Positions 1-9,677 of a DNA stretch of 64,000 nucleotides are shown here, piece after piece. A model generated the notes under the pieces. It saw only the letters and a program-made list of their open reading frames with translations, did no database searches and had not been told where the DNA came from. Origin of the DNA: Litsea cubeba (Eukaryota; Streptophyta; Magnoliopsida; Laurales; Lauraceae); contig CM022952.1 in assembly GCA_012931725.1 (NCBI GenBank), forward strand, positions 56,219,513 through 56,283,512, written 5' to 3'. Positions within the stretch are counted from its first letter, which is position 1. Every line of letters starts with the position of its first letter. The position numbers were made by a program, and so were the translations under genes.

Positions 1-1161
1 TGTTCCTCCACATATTTTCGGAGGCTTCCAGCTCAACGAAACCTTCTGGGGTTTCAAGGGCTTTCCAGACCAAGGTTTTGTTCCTTTCCACGGGTCTTCT
101 TGATCGGTAATTTTCCCATGCTTTACTAGCTGAGATGATCCCAATCGCCTGTTGAAACCGGGTCGAAGTAGGCTACTCTTTTGGAGATGAGGGTTTCTTC
201 TGGGTCAGAAGTCCACACGTCTGTGCCTCGGACAACTCCTCTTCATTTTCGGAGAACTCGTGCCAATTGGATGAGCTTCCTGGATCTTTGTCAGGTGACT
301 CAATCAAAAAGATATCCAGGGAGATCGATGTCTTCATGGACTTGAGAAGTTGAGGCTTGGTCAGTATATTGACTTTTAAGCCTTGTGTCAACTGTCTCAA
401 GGGAGTGTCGGGAAGCATACCCTAACCCTGTGAAGATTTTCTACATAGCCGTAGAGTCTCCAATCTTCCAGCTGGCTTTTGGTCAAGACGGGCCCCAATG
501 GTGTGAGAATACCACATCCTTCTCCCAAACCGACTGGGTTTTGAGCGTCATAGCCCATTTTCTTCATAATAGCTTGTGCCACAGAACTATATAAGGATAG
601 TTTGGAGGCATACTTTCATTTTGGAAAGGTTCAAGCATGGAGTTTGATGAAGAAGCCATCCGATCTATGAAGAAGATCGGTTTTTCCTTTGCTGAAGTTG
701 CTGGAACAACGAAGGAAGCTGACGTAGGATCTTCTATGTCAGAAGTTGTCTCCATTGGAGTAAGAGCAGGCTGAACTTGCTGAGAGTGTCAGCTTGGCTT
801 GACGATGTGTCGTCTTCTGGCTCTGAATCCGAGTCCGTGTCTTGCATGATAGACACGAAAGAGACAACAAATTTGCCCCCAGGCTTTTGTTTTGCCTTCT
901 TCACTTTAGTTGTGATGACCAAAGGCTTTGAAGATTTGAGGGAGATGATGAAGGGAGTTTGCATGCTCTCTTCAGATTTACCGGATGATTTGTTTTCTTC
1001 CGGTGATTGTTGAGGAGCTTTGCCTTTATCTTTCTGGTAGATTTTCGGCAAAGGATGCTGTATGCTTTCTCTTCTTCTTTTCACCTTCATTACATTCTGT
1101 GAGTCTGCGAAGTGGATTTCTTACCTTTGAAGGGTTTTTCTGTCCGCAAAGACTCGATGTA
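1..1161 (-). pseudogene. Tat1 pol linker between protease and reverse transcriptase, with G-patch-like motif
   Basis: This is the broken minus-strand coding segment that joins the protease to the start of reverse transcriptase. Pieces in several frames match the Tat2 segment 36450-37600: a Lys/Ser-rich stretch (734-1090), an acidic Ser-rich stretch (564-755), a piece with MGYDAQNPVGLGEG followed by LTKSQLEDWRLYGY (397-582), and an acidic stretch with SPDKDPGSSSNWHEF (173-418). MGYDAQNPVGLGEG fits the G-patch consensus (hydrophobic-x-x-MG-aromatic, then GLG). At least three frame changes separate the pieces, so no continuous protein is possible. Reverse transcriptase itself lies off the left edge. 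Confidence 0.7.
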
Positions 1162-1991
1162 TCATGCCGTCTGTCGCCAACAAAACTTGATGCATTGATT
1201 TAGAGTTGAAGGGACAACACCATTCTCATGGATCCAAGGGCGTCCGAGAAGGATGTTGTAGCATGAAGGGGTCTTTATTGCATACACTGTGACCTCAGAG
1301 ATAAGATCACCGTATCTGCACTTTGAACCTGATTTTGCCGATAGGCCTTGAGTACTCCCATCGTATCCAAAGATAGATACAGATGTGTGGCTCAGTTTGC
1401 TGGGTGGGATGCCCAACTCTTCAAGAGCCGATGTGGAGATGAGGTTGAGTGCAGAACCTGGGTCGATCTGAACTCTAGGGTCGATCTGAACTCTATGCAT
1501 AGGCATTTCCTTGATATACCCTGTGAAGTACAGGGGTCGGTTATGCCTGGTTTCGCCAAGTAGGAGGTCATCCTTTGTGAAGGCGATGGTTGCACTGGCT
1601 GCTTTTTTAACCGAGAGGCATTCAATGCATGATCCCTCAGTTTTCTTCTTTTCCTCCCTTTGAGGAGGCTTCTGAGTTTTTGACCCGGTAATCCATTTCA
1701 ATTTGGAGGACTTACGGGGCATGTTTGTCGACATCCTCATTCAGCTTTTGTAATTCCGAAATGAGATTATCACGAGTGTGCGGAGACATTCGCAACAAAT
1801 CTAGGATGTGCAGACGTGCAGGTATGTGCTTGAAGTGTTCAATCAAGTCATACTTGAAAAGCCTCCTTAGGGCCTGCATGTTCATCATTGTTGCCACTAG
1901 GGGCGCTTACAACATCTTTTCCCGAAGGATTTACATATGTAAAGGAAGATTGGTTGTAATTTTTGTGGTAGTCCGGCCAGAGCGGGTGCCT
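1162..1991 (-). pseudogene. Tat1 aspartic protease (pro), with 18-bp duplication at the active site
   Basis: This is a retropepsin-like protease expected to process the Gag-Pol polyprotein. The open part (1162-1740, 192 aa) holds RPLYFTGYIKEMPMHRVQID, the catalytic-loop motif IDPGSALNLIS (D-P-G-S where most families have D-T/S-G), the flap-side SIFGYDGSTQ, and the C-terminal YNILLGRPWIHENG typical of plant Ty3/gypsy proteases. A perfect 18-bp tandem duplication at 1460-1495 repeats VQIDP directly before the catalytic loop (VQIDPRVQIDPGS); Tat2 lacks it. Upstream, 1741-1991 carries the frame-shifted join to the gag C-terminus. The frame also changes near 'GSTQGLSAKSGSKCRYG', where Tat2 reads differently. 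Confidence 0.75.
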
Positions 1992-3890
1992 CTACCAACT
2001 TCGAGAGCTTCTGAGAAGGGTCTTCGTTTGGAAGATGTCTTCAGGATCAAGAGGCTGTCGTTTTTCATTTGCTGAGGATGCATCAGCAGAAGAGTTACCA
2101 TCCTCAGTGATTGTGTTGCATGGAGCATTTTCCGGGAACAAGTCCTGAACAGCATCCAGCAATCTTTCTTCTTCGTTGACTAATTCATCGTCCCAAGCAT
2201 CAATGGCTGGGAATTCTTCAGTCAGGAAGGGTGTGAACTTTGAAGTCATAGTCTCAGGAGAAGAAACCTGAGAGGGTGTCATCTCAGTGAAAGTCACGTG
2301 AGACGAGGTGGCTCCAGAAGATATATTGCTAGGCGTCGCCGGAGTGTAAGTGCTCTCATCAGACGATGCTTCGGAAGAGCTATAATCCCGAATTATCACA
2401 TTACAGGAAGCTCTGACGGGAGACGTTGCCTGATCGGAGTCAGACTCATCCTCGGATGTGAGAGGATCGTCTATCCAGCAATTTTCTCCATTTTCAGGAG
2501 TTAAGGGAGGATGTACCTGGTGGTCTTCAGGGACTTCAGGCTCTGGATTGCGAGGAGGCTCGTTGACGCGTTCTTGCTCTTGTTCTAGAGCGAGTCGCTG
2601 CAAGATCCTTGCATATTCTTCAAGATCAGGCATGGGAGCCGGATCTTCTTCTTCATCATCTCTTTGTGGCTCAACATTGTTGATTTCCACTGGAGTAATG
2701 AGGGGTGCTGGTTCAGCAGCATTTTCTTGTACAGCTTCTTGGTCTTCTTCATCATCAGACCAGGATCCTTGTGGCTGTAGGGGGTTATACCAGATTACTG
2801 GCATAAGATGAGACTCAGGAACCCATTCTTCATCGGAGAGATATTCTCCTGTTTCAAGGGATTCCTCCCACTCATCTGTGTAGTTGGATTCGAATCCATC
2901 ATCGGTGTCGCTGGACTCGTATCCATCAATGGAGAATCCAACTACTGAATTGCAAGAGTATGATGCCTCCTGCATGGCTTCTTTGAATTGAGGTGGCACG
3001 AAATCACTGAGAGTGAATTTCCTTACCCCCTTTGAAGTCTCTGGAAGAGATGTTTTTGTTACCTCCAGTGAAGCGGTAGAGGAAGCCTCTGCCTTTTCTT
3101 TGACCTCTAGTTTTGGCTGGGTCTTCTCTTGCCGTTTGAGCTTGAGGAGATGTTTCCTAGCCTGCCTTCGCTGTTGAGCTGTAGGCTTTATTTTCACGAC
3201 CTCCCAATTTTCATCTTCCAGGAGATCGGGATGTACCCATATCGGTTGTCCGTCTGGTGTCGGGTAAGGAACCAGTTCCTCGGACGCTTCGATTGAGTTT
3301 ATCACCTTGAAGGAAGTAGTGATCTTCTTCTTCGGTGATCTTGATGTTTGTCCACATGTCACCATGTTGACGGAGGCAGACCCATAGTTTTTGTCAAAGG
3401 TGATGACTCTGTTTTTCCACATCTCATTTATTTTCTCTCTCACAACGAAGCATTGATTGAGAGGATGCGAGATCATCTGGTGGTATGGACAGTACCGAGG
3501 ATCGTTGGTTTTGCCAACATCACCCGGTCTTTTTGGTTCAGGCAAGGTGAGCTTGCTGTTTGCCACAAGAGCCCCGAAGATTTCATCAACATCTTCATCA
3601 AACGGGTATTTCTTCTCTACTCGTTCTTTGAAGGCATCAGAGAGTTCAGGTCTCTTACCAGCAGCTTTGTTTTCAGCTTTCTTTGGTGGCTGAGGAGCTG
3701 ACTTAGTCTGCACATTGAGGACCTCTTTCTTCTTTGGTTTAGAGGTTGCAATGGCGGTTGGCTCTTTTCTTGATGATTTCTGACTGTTGAGGTCTTTAAT
3801 CACCGTTTCAGCTTCCATGGAAGCTTCTAGGAGTTCTCCCAGGTTTTTTGATTTGTTGCCGATGATCATGGAGCGGATTCTGGCTCTCAT
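1992..3890 (-). CDS. Tat1 gag C-terminus: zinc-finger-like motif and long acidic spacer
   Basis: This open stretch of about 630 codons continues the capsid after a one-base frameshift. It starts in the capsid C-terminus (MRARIRSMIIG...NLGELLEASMEAETVI). A Lys/Pro-rich linker follows, then a C-x2-H-x4-H-x4-C cluster in YCPYHQMISHPLNQCFVV, which is probably the nucleic-acid-binding finger of Tat Gag. After that comes a long Asp/Glu/Ser-rich region (SSDTDDGFESNYTDEWEESL, then many SDDEE runs) with no recognised domain, extending to the protease. Tat2 has the same order at 38065-40150. The acidic spacer is unusually long compared with common Ty3/gypsy Gag proteins; its role is unknown. Confidence 0.72.
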   Translation of the reverse strand: MRARIRSMIIGNKSKNLGELLEASMEAETVIKDLNSQKSSRKEPTAIATSKPKKKEVLNVQTKSAPQPPKKAENKAAGKRPELSDAFKERVEKKYPFDEDVDEIFGALVANSKLTLPEPKRPGDVGKTNDPRYCPYHQMISHPLNQCFVVREKINEMWKNRVITFDKNYGSASVNMVTCGQTSRSPKKKITTSFKVINSIEASEELVPYPTPDGQPIWVHPDLLEDENWEVVKIKPTAQQRRQARKHLLKLKRQEKTQPKLEVKEKAEASSTASLEVTKTSLPETSKGVRKFTLSDFVPPQFKEAMQEASYSCNSVVGFSIDGYESSDTDDGFESNYTDEWEESLETGEYLSDEEWVPESHLMPVIWYNPLQPQGSWSDDEEDQEAVQENAAEPAPLITPVEINNVEPQRDDEEEDPAPMPDLEEYARILQRLALEQEQERVNEPPRNPEPEVPEDHQVHPPLTPENGENCWIDDPLTSEDESDSDQATSPVRASCNVIIRDYSSSEASSDESTYTPATPSNISSGATSSHVTFTEMTPSQVSSPETMTSKFTPFLTEEFPAIDAWDDELVNEEERLLDAVQDLFPENAPCNTITEDGNSSADASSANEKRQPLDPEDIFQTKTLLRSSRSW

Positions 3891-3910
3891 GTTGTTTCGG
3901 CAGATGTCGA

Positions 3911-4492
3911 CTAGCGACGCTGTGGCAATACATCAGAGCATTTGTATGCCATTGCTTTCCACTTGTGAATGAAGTCATATGTTGATTCATTCTCCCCCTG
4001 TTTTAGGCTGCACAGCTGAGCCATAGTAGCGGGGTGATCCTCACCTTTGAAGTGAGTCAGGAAGCGTGTCTCTAGCATGGCCCAATTTTGGATTGAGTCC
4101 TCCGGCAGAGTGGAGTACCAATCGAAGGCCGTACCTTTTAGGGTACTTGCAAAGAGGCGGATCTTGAGTGCATCTTGATCCGCGATAGCTCCCGTCAGGA
4201 TCTTGAAGTGGATGACGTGCTGTCTGGCTGATCCTTTCCCCGTATATGTTTGGAGAGTAGGATGCTTGAATTTGGTGGGGAACGGGACCGAGTCCATCCA
4301 TAAGGGATATGGTGGCTTGATCCCATGCTCCTTGAGTATATCCTCTTCTTTTGCTTTGGCGAGGATACCGTCTACGTCCTTTTTGGTAAGGGCGCGTGAC
4401 TCATTTTCTTCTCTATTTACCTCGTCGTCTTGATGATTCGGAGGAGGTTCATTGTTCGCCTGATTTTGGAAGGCGAGGAGAAGGTTTTCCAT
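3911..4492 (-). CDS. Tat1 gag capsid domain
   Basis: This is the retrotransposon Gag capsid segment, 193 codons. It shows the family pattern of a helix-rich core: FASTLKGTAFDWYSTLPEDSI, then NWAMLETRFLTHF, then QGENESTYDFIHKWKAMAY, matching the A-x-x-W-Y/F-x-x-L...W-x-x-L-x-x-x-F pattern of Ty3/gypsy Gag. The open frame ends in QRR at 3911 because one T is missing near 3920: Tat2 reads the same site as VLPQASLVDICRNNMRARIRS and stays open. The true N-terminal neighbour is the basic region at 4500-5714, separated by another one-base insertion, so an intact Gag would run through both. Confidence 0.78.
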   Translation of the reverse strand: MENLLLAFQNQANNEPPPNHQDDEVNREENESRALTKKDVDGILAKAKEEDILKEHGIKPPYPLWMDSVPFPTKFKHPTLQTYTGKGSARQHVIHFKILTGAIADQDALKIRLFASTLKGTAFDWYSTLPEDSIQNWAMLETRFLTHFKGEDHPATMAQLCSLKQGENESTYDFIHKWKAMAYKCSDVLPQRR

Positions 4493-4499
4493 CAGAGTT

Positions 4500-5714
4500 T
4501 CAATCCTCTGCTGGCCCTAGTTCCAACTGCTGGATGCGGGTGATCGCATCTTCTGGAGGTGGATTGCGGGGTGGTGGCTCAGAATTTGTAGCCAAGACAT
4601 TCATCCTTCGTGATTCGAACGAAGAAACTGTCCTGGTGACTGAGCTGGGGCTCATTCTTTTTGAAGAGGAGCTTGAGGAAGGATCACTCTGCTGTCCTTT
4701 GCTTGAAGGAGCAGGGGATTCTTCTGAATGTCTTCTTGTCCTTGAGACGCTGCGGGTCATCGGACGTCGGACATGGATTTTTGTTGCTGATTTTTGGCGC
4801 CTTCTGGTTTTTCCAACCATATGGACGGCAGCAACTTGGTTGGGTCTTTCTTTTTCGACCCATTTGGGAGAGACTTGAAGTGTAGGAGGCTGGGTCCTTT
4901 GCTTCTCTAGTCTCTTCTGTCGGTATGACGCGCGGCGGCGTATACGACGAGCAATTTGAGCTTCGGTCAGCTCTGACTGGGCTTTGACAATGAAGGATGT
5001 GCTCCCTCTGGCGCAGCAGCCGAGCCTGTCTTCTTTGTAGCTGGGCAAGGATAGGATGCGAACCCTATCCTTTGCCAGTTGCAGCGAAGCTTTGAATTTT
5101 TGAAGTTCGGCCCCTGTAGATATGAAGGGTCGAACTGCAGGTTTGTAGGCCTTAGCAGATGCTTGTAGAGGCCTTGTGATGCATGACTTGATTTTGGGCT
5201 TGTAGGAACAAGCCGGCTCATGCTGGGATGACTTGGGAGTCAGGTTTGAGATGGGTCTCTCCTCTTTCATGTAAGCAAGAGGATAGAACTGGTTCTCCTT
5301 GAGTGGGGCCAGGAATGCTGGCTTAGTGGATGTATGGGACCTTCTCTGTTTTGGTGAAGGTTTTGGGGACCAAGTCTTGGAGTAGACCTGGTTGTTTGCA
5401 GGTTGAGGCTTCGTGGGGCTGCCACGGGCTTCAGGCCTTCTGGTGCTCGCCTTTGGTGTCATGGTAGTGACACGTTGAGTGGCGAGTTTCTGCTTCTTGG
5501 AGGGAGCAGTTTGTTCTTCGGGAAGTGGGAATGGTCCCAGCGTCCCAAAGACGATAGTCCGGGGAGTCGAGGTCGACCCGGAGTTCAGAGAGTTGCCGAG
5601 GGAGTTGACACTTCGGCAGCTGATGGGGCGCTTGTAGGTGCGCGTGGTTTGCTTATGTTGAAGCATGAGTTGGTGCTTGTTTTCGTCGAAAGTAATGGTT
5701 AGTGAAGCTGCCAT
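4500..5714 (-). CDS. Tat1 gag N-terminal basic region
   Basis: This is the N-terminal part of the Tat Gag polyprotein, about 405 codons from the ATG at 5712-5714 (MAASLTITFDENKHQ). The frame is open 17 codons further upstream, but the MAAS start is chosen because Tat2 (42075) and Tat3 (53473) both begin there. The product is rich in Arg, Lys, Ser and Pro, with low-complexity stretches such as SKGQQSDPSSSSSSKRMSPS and no recognised catalytic motif. It ends at QLELGPAED, where an extra base (gaactaggg against gaacaagg in Tat2) shifts the frame away from capsid. In the ancestor it was almost certainly fused to the capsid at 3911-4492. Confidence 0.72.
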   Translation of the reverse strand: MAASLTITFDENKHQLMLQHKQTTRTYKRPISCRSVNSLGNSLNSGSTSTPRTIVFGTLGPFPLPEEQTAPSKKQKLATQRVTTMTPKASTRRPEARGSPTKPQPANNQVYSKTWSPKPSPKQRRSHTSTKPAFLAPLKENQFYPLAYMKEERPISNLTPKSSQHEPACSYKPKIKSCITRPLQASAKAYKPAVRPFISTGAELQKFKASLQLAKDRVRILSLPSYKEDRLGCCARGSTSFIVKAQSELTEAQIARRIRRRASYRQKRLEKQRTQPPTLQVSPKWVEKERPNQVAAVHMVGKTRRRQKSATKIHVRRPMTRSVSRTRRHSEESPAPSSKGQQSDPSSSSSSKRMSPSSVTRTVSSFESRRMNVLATNSEPPPRNPPPEDAITRIQQLELGPAED

Positions 5715-5778
5715 TGTTAGTTTTTCGAAAATTTCTGAAACAAGACCACATCCATTAGTAATCACAAGAATATAATGA

Positions 5779-7321
5779 TCATAAATGGGAAGTTCTATGA
5801 TTTCGTCTTTTCAAATTGCTCGAGGTAGATGACCCAAGCAATATGAGGAAGGCAAAATGCCATAGAAGGTACAATTGTTCTGATCGCAGGTATGGTAAGC
5901 CCAGAATGGGCATCGCAGTGACTGCTAGAAGCAATTGTGAACTTAAATTCGACTTATCGAGAAGCAGAGCTTGCTCGAGGTAAGAAGAATATAAAGTTGG
6001 AGTTACAGATGTGCCGGTCGCAATACAGTAGACCCTGAAAGGGCGTACTAGTACCGCTAGACACAAATGTTTTGAGACCGCATCTATGAGATGAGATTCT
6101 CTGTTTTGAAAGGTCAAGATTGGATTCATCAAAGAGAGCAGATGGTATTCCAATCTGAACACGGGCTCAGCGATTTCCGCGAGCGCCAGTGCTCAGAAAG
6201 AAATGAACCATGATTTCTCGGATCTGAATCTAAAAATGACGAGTTTTTTTTTTTGAAAGGCCAATATCGGGTTCATCAAAGAGAGCAAAAGGCACTCCAA
6301 TCTGAACACGGGCTCAGCGATTTCCGCGAGCGCCAGTGCTCAGAAAGGAGAAGACCAAGATTTCTCTAATCTAAACCCAAAATGACGGAAGTTTTTTTTT
6401 TTTAAGATTTTGAAGATTATTTTTTTTTTTTTTAAATTTTTTTTTTTTATTTTTTATTTTTTTATTTTTTTTTTAAGATTTTTTTGTTTGAAAAAAATTT
6501 TTTTTTTTATTTTTTATTTTAAATTTTTTTTTTTAAAATTTTATTTTTGAAAAAAAAATTTATTTAAAAGACGAGAGAGTACACATAGGCCTCCTAACCC
6601 GGTCTTATGAAATCTTGATCGATAGAATTGCCCCCAGGTAAGGGTAGGATTACTTAATGAACCCGTTTGGAGGACCCTTGCCTAGAACAGTCAAGCTGTC
6701 TCCACACTCTGGACAAGGCTTCTCTTTGAATCAACCATGATCAAAGAACACAGTTGGTTTAACCTTAGTGGTCTATGTCTTTTTTTTTATATGTTTTTTT
6801 TATTTTTATGAATTCATCGAAGAGAAACAATGGCCCAAAACCTTAGTCGAACAGGCTCAACATTTCTGCAAGCGCGATGAACGATAGGAACGGATCAAGG
6901 TTTCTCAATTTTGAATCCAAATTGAGAAATCTAAATTTTTTTTATATATATATATATTTTAGATTTTTAATGAACTCATCGAAGAGAAACAATGGCCCAA
7001 CCCCCGATCCGAACACGGTCTCAGCGATTCCGCGAGCGCCAGTGCCCAGAAGGGAAAGGATCAAAGTTTCTCAATTTTGAATCCAAAAATGAAAAATCTG
7101 ATTTTTTTTGTTTTTTTTTTTTTTGAAAAGAGAAAGAGTGGAAATAAATTCAAAGAATTAGAAATTTCCAAACAAAAAATCTCATCTCATTTTTTTTTAT
7201 GCGGAATTCAACATAGGCCACCAATTATAAAGTAGCCAAGGAATCGAGAAAAGAAATATAAGCATAGAGCAAAATATATGATATGCAAATATTTCATTTC
7301 TAGCATCGTGTTCTCAAATAA
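5779..7321 (-). repeat. Tat1 5' leader with diverged tandem repeats and homopolymer tracts
   Basis: This is non-coding leader between primer site and gag. Units of roughly 115-150 bp recur around 6105-6230, 6241-6385, 6800-6930 and 6960-7100. Each has a 'catcraagagar' start, a middle such as gctcagcgatttccgcgagc followed by gccagtgctcagaaag, and an end near 'aggtttctcaattttgaatcc'. Between units are long T/A homopolymer tracts (6370-6560). Tat2 has the same arrangement at 42440-43440 with different tract lengths. No convincing gene is seen. Confidence 0.7.
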
Positions 7322-7322
7322 A

Positions 7323-7344
7323 CGAGTCCCACCGGGTGATGCCA
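7323..7344 (-). other. Tat1 candidate primer binding site
   Basis: On the minus strand the sequence just inside the LTR begins TGGCATCACCCGGTGGGAC and runs to 7323. A TGG start and 3-nt offset from the LTR fit a tRNA primer site; Tat2 has the matching TGGCACACCCAGTGGGACTC. Which tRNA primes it was not resolved. Confidence 0.5.
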
Positions 7345-7634
7345 GCTTGATGAACCGCGCTCCCGGGATGCCCGGGTTCCTACCGAGGTCGGCGGACGTG
7401 GGAGTCCGTTTGGTTCCGACCCTTTCGTAACCGGGGGGCAAGGGGGGCGTGCATCAACATTTCTTTTTTTGTGGGTGTGCCAGATTTTCTATTTTTACTT
7501 GGAATTGCAAGTGGTGATCCGGAGATCAACCTTCGCAAGTAAAAAGGAAATCAACTTCTTTCAAGTTTTCCATTGCACATATATTTAAGAAAAGAGACAT
7601 TTTTCTTAGTTTGCCGTGAAAGGCGATTTTTTTT

Positions 7635-7686
7635 GGCATTTATAGCCGATTTTTGGCGTTTATAGCCGATTTTGGCGTTTATAGCC
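7635..7686 (-). repeat. Triple GGC-(A/G)TTTATA-GCC mini-hairpins in Tat1 LTR
   Basis: Three near-identical units with GGC/GCC arms and a TTTATA loop sit at 7635-7647, 7655-7667 and 7674-7686. The same trio occurs in the Tat2 LTR (about 43931-43982) and the Tat3 LTR (about 55320-55372), and an expanded array lies at 31980-32190. Confidence 0.75.
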
Positions 7687-8021
7687 GATTTACAATCCTT
7701 ATCAAGAATGAAAGACAAGAATACTGATTTTTGTCTCTTTTGAAAAAATACAAACTACAATGAAAAGCAAGAAACGGAGGATCTAACTTCTCAGGAGATT
7801 GTGGGGGACTCGTTTAGATTGACAGTCGCAAGCCATATGTGGGCTTCGCCATCATCCATGCAGATGAGAACAGAGGGTGCTATTGATTCGCTTGGCTTGG
7901 CTATAACCTCAGGTTTTTAGAGGACAAAGACCAAAGGAAGGTCCTATGTCCAATAAAAAGCCGAGTAGACGGGCTGAAAAGCCATATCTAAGCCATTGGA
8001 GGCAGGAGGAGAAGGCAAGGA

Positions 8022-8046
8022 CCTTGGGGGGGGTACCCCCCAAGGG
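8022..8046 (-). repeat. GGTACC-centred G/C-run hairpin in Tat1 LTR
   Basis: CCTTGG plus a G run is mirrored by a C run plus CCAAGG around GGTACC (8032-8037). It lies downstream of the TATA box in element sense, so it should be in the transcript. Tat2 (44317-44350, with about 15 G) and Tat3 (55708-55731) share it. Confidence 0.7.
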
Positions 8047-8216
8047 ACTTTTGTCACCTTGTTGCGGTGGCCGGTGTAGAACTTCCGCAGAGTTTTCTCT
8101 CTTTTTCCTTTCTCTGGATTTCTGTCTGTGTGCTTGTGCTTTTTTCTCTGATGTTTCTGATGCTCTGTGATGTTCTGTGATGTTCTGTGATGTGATGTCT
8201 TCTTGGAGAGCCCTCC

Positions 8217-8224
8217 TATTTATA
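8217..8224 (-). promoter_or_regulatory. TATA box of Tat1 LTR
   Basis: Minus strand reads CCTATAAATAGGAGGGC. The CTATAAAT core is kept in Tat2 (44499-44505) and Tat3 (55873-55879) in similar flanks, which supports it as the LTR core promoter. Downstream, three copies of an 11-mer (tgttctgtgat, 8160-8200) are unique to Tat1. Confidence 0.65.
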
Positions 8225-8903
8225 GGCTTTTAGGTAGCCTTTTAGGTGGGTTTATGGGCTTTTATTGTCATTAAGCCGCATAATGGGAGGAGTTACAAAA
8301 TTGAATTGTTTATTTTGTAACTCCTTTTTCTTGGCTTCTGATTGGCCGGAGGAGATTGAGGGCATTTAATCGCCTTTAATCGCCATGATGGGAGGAGTTT
8401 CATGGGTTAAATGCCATGAATCTCTTGACTTGTAACTCCCGAATGCTTGCTTCTGATTGGGCCGTCCAAAGAAATGGATTAATGACTGTAATAAAGCTAG
8501 TCAATTAATCGCATTAAGTGGTCGCCGAGCAGCTGAAGAGTCGCGGGCCGTGCCACGTCTTTTGGGATTCTTCTGTTGATGATCATCGATGGATCTTCAT
8601 GTAGATCGACATCAGATGATCATGTAATTTCAGGTGTTTGTTGCCAACAGCGGGTCGGTGCCATCTGTCCTGTCGATTTCTCGATCGGTCGGGTAGAAAG
8701 CACACTTTTTTTGGTTGACCGGGTGGCGATCAATGTTGTTTTCGATACTCTTGATGATTGACCCGTGTTTTGGACGGATGTCAGAGGACTTGGTGTCTCA
8801 AAAGCATGAATTTTGGAAAGTACCAGAGGCTGGCCTCCTCGAATCGCGAAAAAACGGCGAAAACCGGGGTTTCCGGGGCTTTCCCGGCGACCCCGGGTTC
8901 CAA

Positions 8904-8963
8904 GGTCGCCGGCGACCCTGGCCCAGGGTCGCAGGGGTCTGCGACCCTGGGGGGGTTTTCCCC
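8904..8963 (-). repeat. Overlapping GC palindrome cluster in Tat1 LTR
   Basis: Chained palindromes are seen: GGTCGCCGGCGACC (8904-8917, perfect), a 21-bp one of GCGACCCTGG and its complement around one base (8912-8932), one with GGGTCGCAG arms and a 4-base loop (8926-8947), and a GGGGG/CCCCC pair (8950-8963). Tat3 has a related set at 56559-56625; Tat2 keeps a shortened version (45165-45210). Confidence 0.8.
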
Positions 8964-9114
8964 CTTTCGTGTCCCGTTTTGCGTCCGTTTTTGCTGTTTT
9001 TCGATTCTTTTTTCTTCTGTACTTTTCCTTGACATTTTGACCATTTATTGGCCTAATTTCTTTGTAGGAAACCTGATGAGAATCCTTGCATTTTATTTTG
9101 CAAAGTTTCCAATT

Positions 9115-9520
9115 TCCTGAGAAAGCCGAAGACTTTGTCGCGCAGAGCTGCCGATTTTCCGTCAGAAGCTTAAACTGGGCCAAACGATGTCGGAATGACC
9201 TGAAATTTGGTGTGAAGCCTCCTGAGCAATAAATAAGACTAACCATAGGCTTTTGTTTGAGTTTTGAAGCCGTTTGGGGTCCTATCACCTGTAGACTTGC
9301 TTTTTGTCGCGATGAAGATGTCGCGGTTTGATGTGCGGTCAATCGATGTCCGATTGACTCGAAATTTGACAGGGAACCTATTGGAGTCATTTTAAGATGA
9401 TCCATAGGCTCTGTCTTGGAAACCATGGTCCCGGAGAGCTTTGCCGCCGAGAGGCCTGATTTGGCTGTCGGAGAAGCGAAGTTAGGCCAAATGATTTTGA
9501 AATGGCCTGAAACTTCTTGT
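9115..9520 (-). repeat. Diverged tandem repeats (about 130 bp) in Tat1 U3
   Basis: About three diverged units share a 'gtcggaatgacctgaaatttg' type core followed by 'ataggct'. The Tat2 LTR has about five units (45360-46050), which explains most of its extra length. Confidence 0.55.
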
Positions 9521-9677
9521 GTACTCCTCTTTTGGCTGTCTGGAAGAATCTTGCAGTTTTTGTTTGATTCTGACAAGATTTGATTTTTGGAAGCGGCATT
9601 GCCTATTTATGGCAGGTTGCGACTTCATGTAGCTCTTTGGATCTTGAAAAGGCAAAGTGACATTTTTGGTGTCAACA

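Larger units (their letters stand above)
1..9677 (-). mobile_element. Tat1: Tat-lineage Ty3/gypsy retrotransposon, 5' half
   Basis: This is a minus-strand element read from its 5' LTR at the right (outer end 9677) through primer site, repetitive leader, basic gag N-terminus, capsid, acidic spacer and protease; the window edge cuts it before reverse transcriptase. It is colinear with the more complete Tat2 copy at 33063-46213, which supplies the family assignment. Its outer LTR end (minus-strand start TGTTGACACC) abuts the SireA LTR exactly where that LTR breaks, so Tat1 inserted into SireA. The first bases beyond it, TTCAT (9678-9682), are the expected target duplication; the partner copy lies outside the window. 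The reading frame is broken at several points. Confidence 0.88.
7348..9677 (-). repeat. Tat1 5' LTR (about 2.3 kb)
   Basis: The long terminal repeat runs on the minus strand from TGTTGACACC at 9677 to about 7348 (plus-strand TGATGAAC). The outer end is exact because it coincides with the break in SireA and matches Tat2 at 46213; the inner end is inferred from the primer site. In element order it holds tandem repeats, a GC palindrome cluster, a TATA box (8217-8224), a GGTACC-centred hairpin and three small hairpin units. Tat2's LTR is about 230 bp longer, mostly from extra tandem units. Plus-strand and minus-strand ORFs inside it are chance readings. Confidence 0.8.

Noticed and set aside
8620..9576. 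318-codon minus-strand ORF in the Tat1 LTR
   Set aside because: It lies wholly in the LTR, crosses the TATA-upstream repeats and palindrome cluster, and is broken in Tat2 and Tat3. No known domain.
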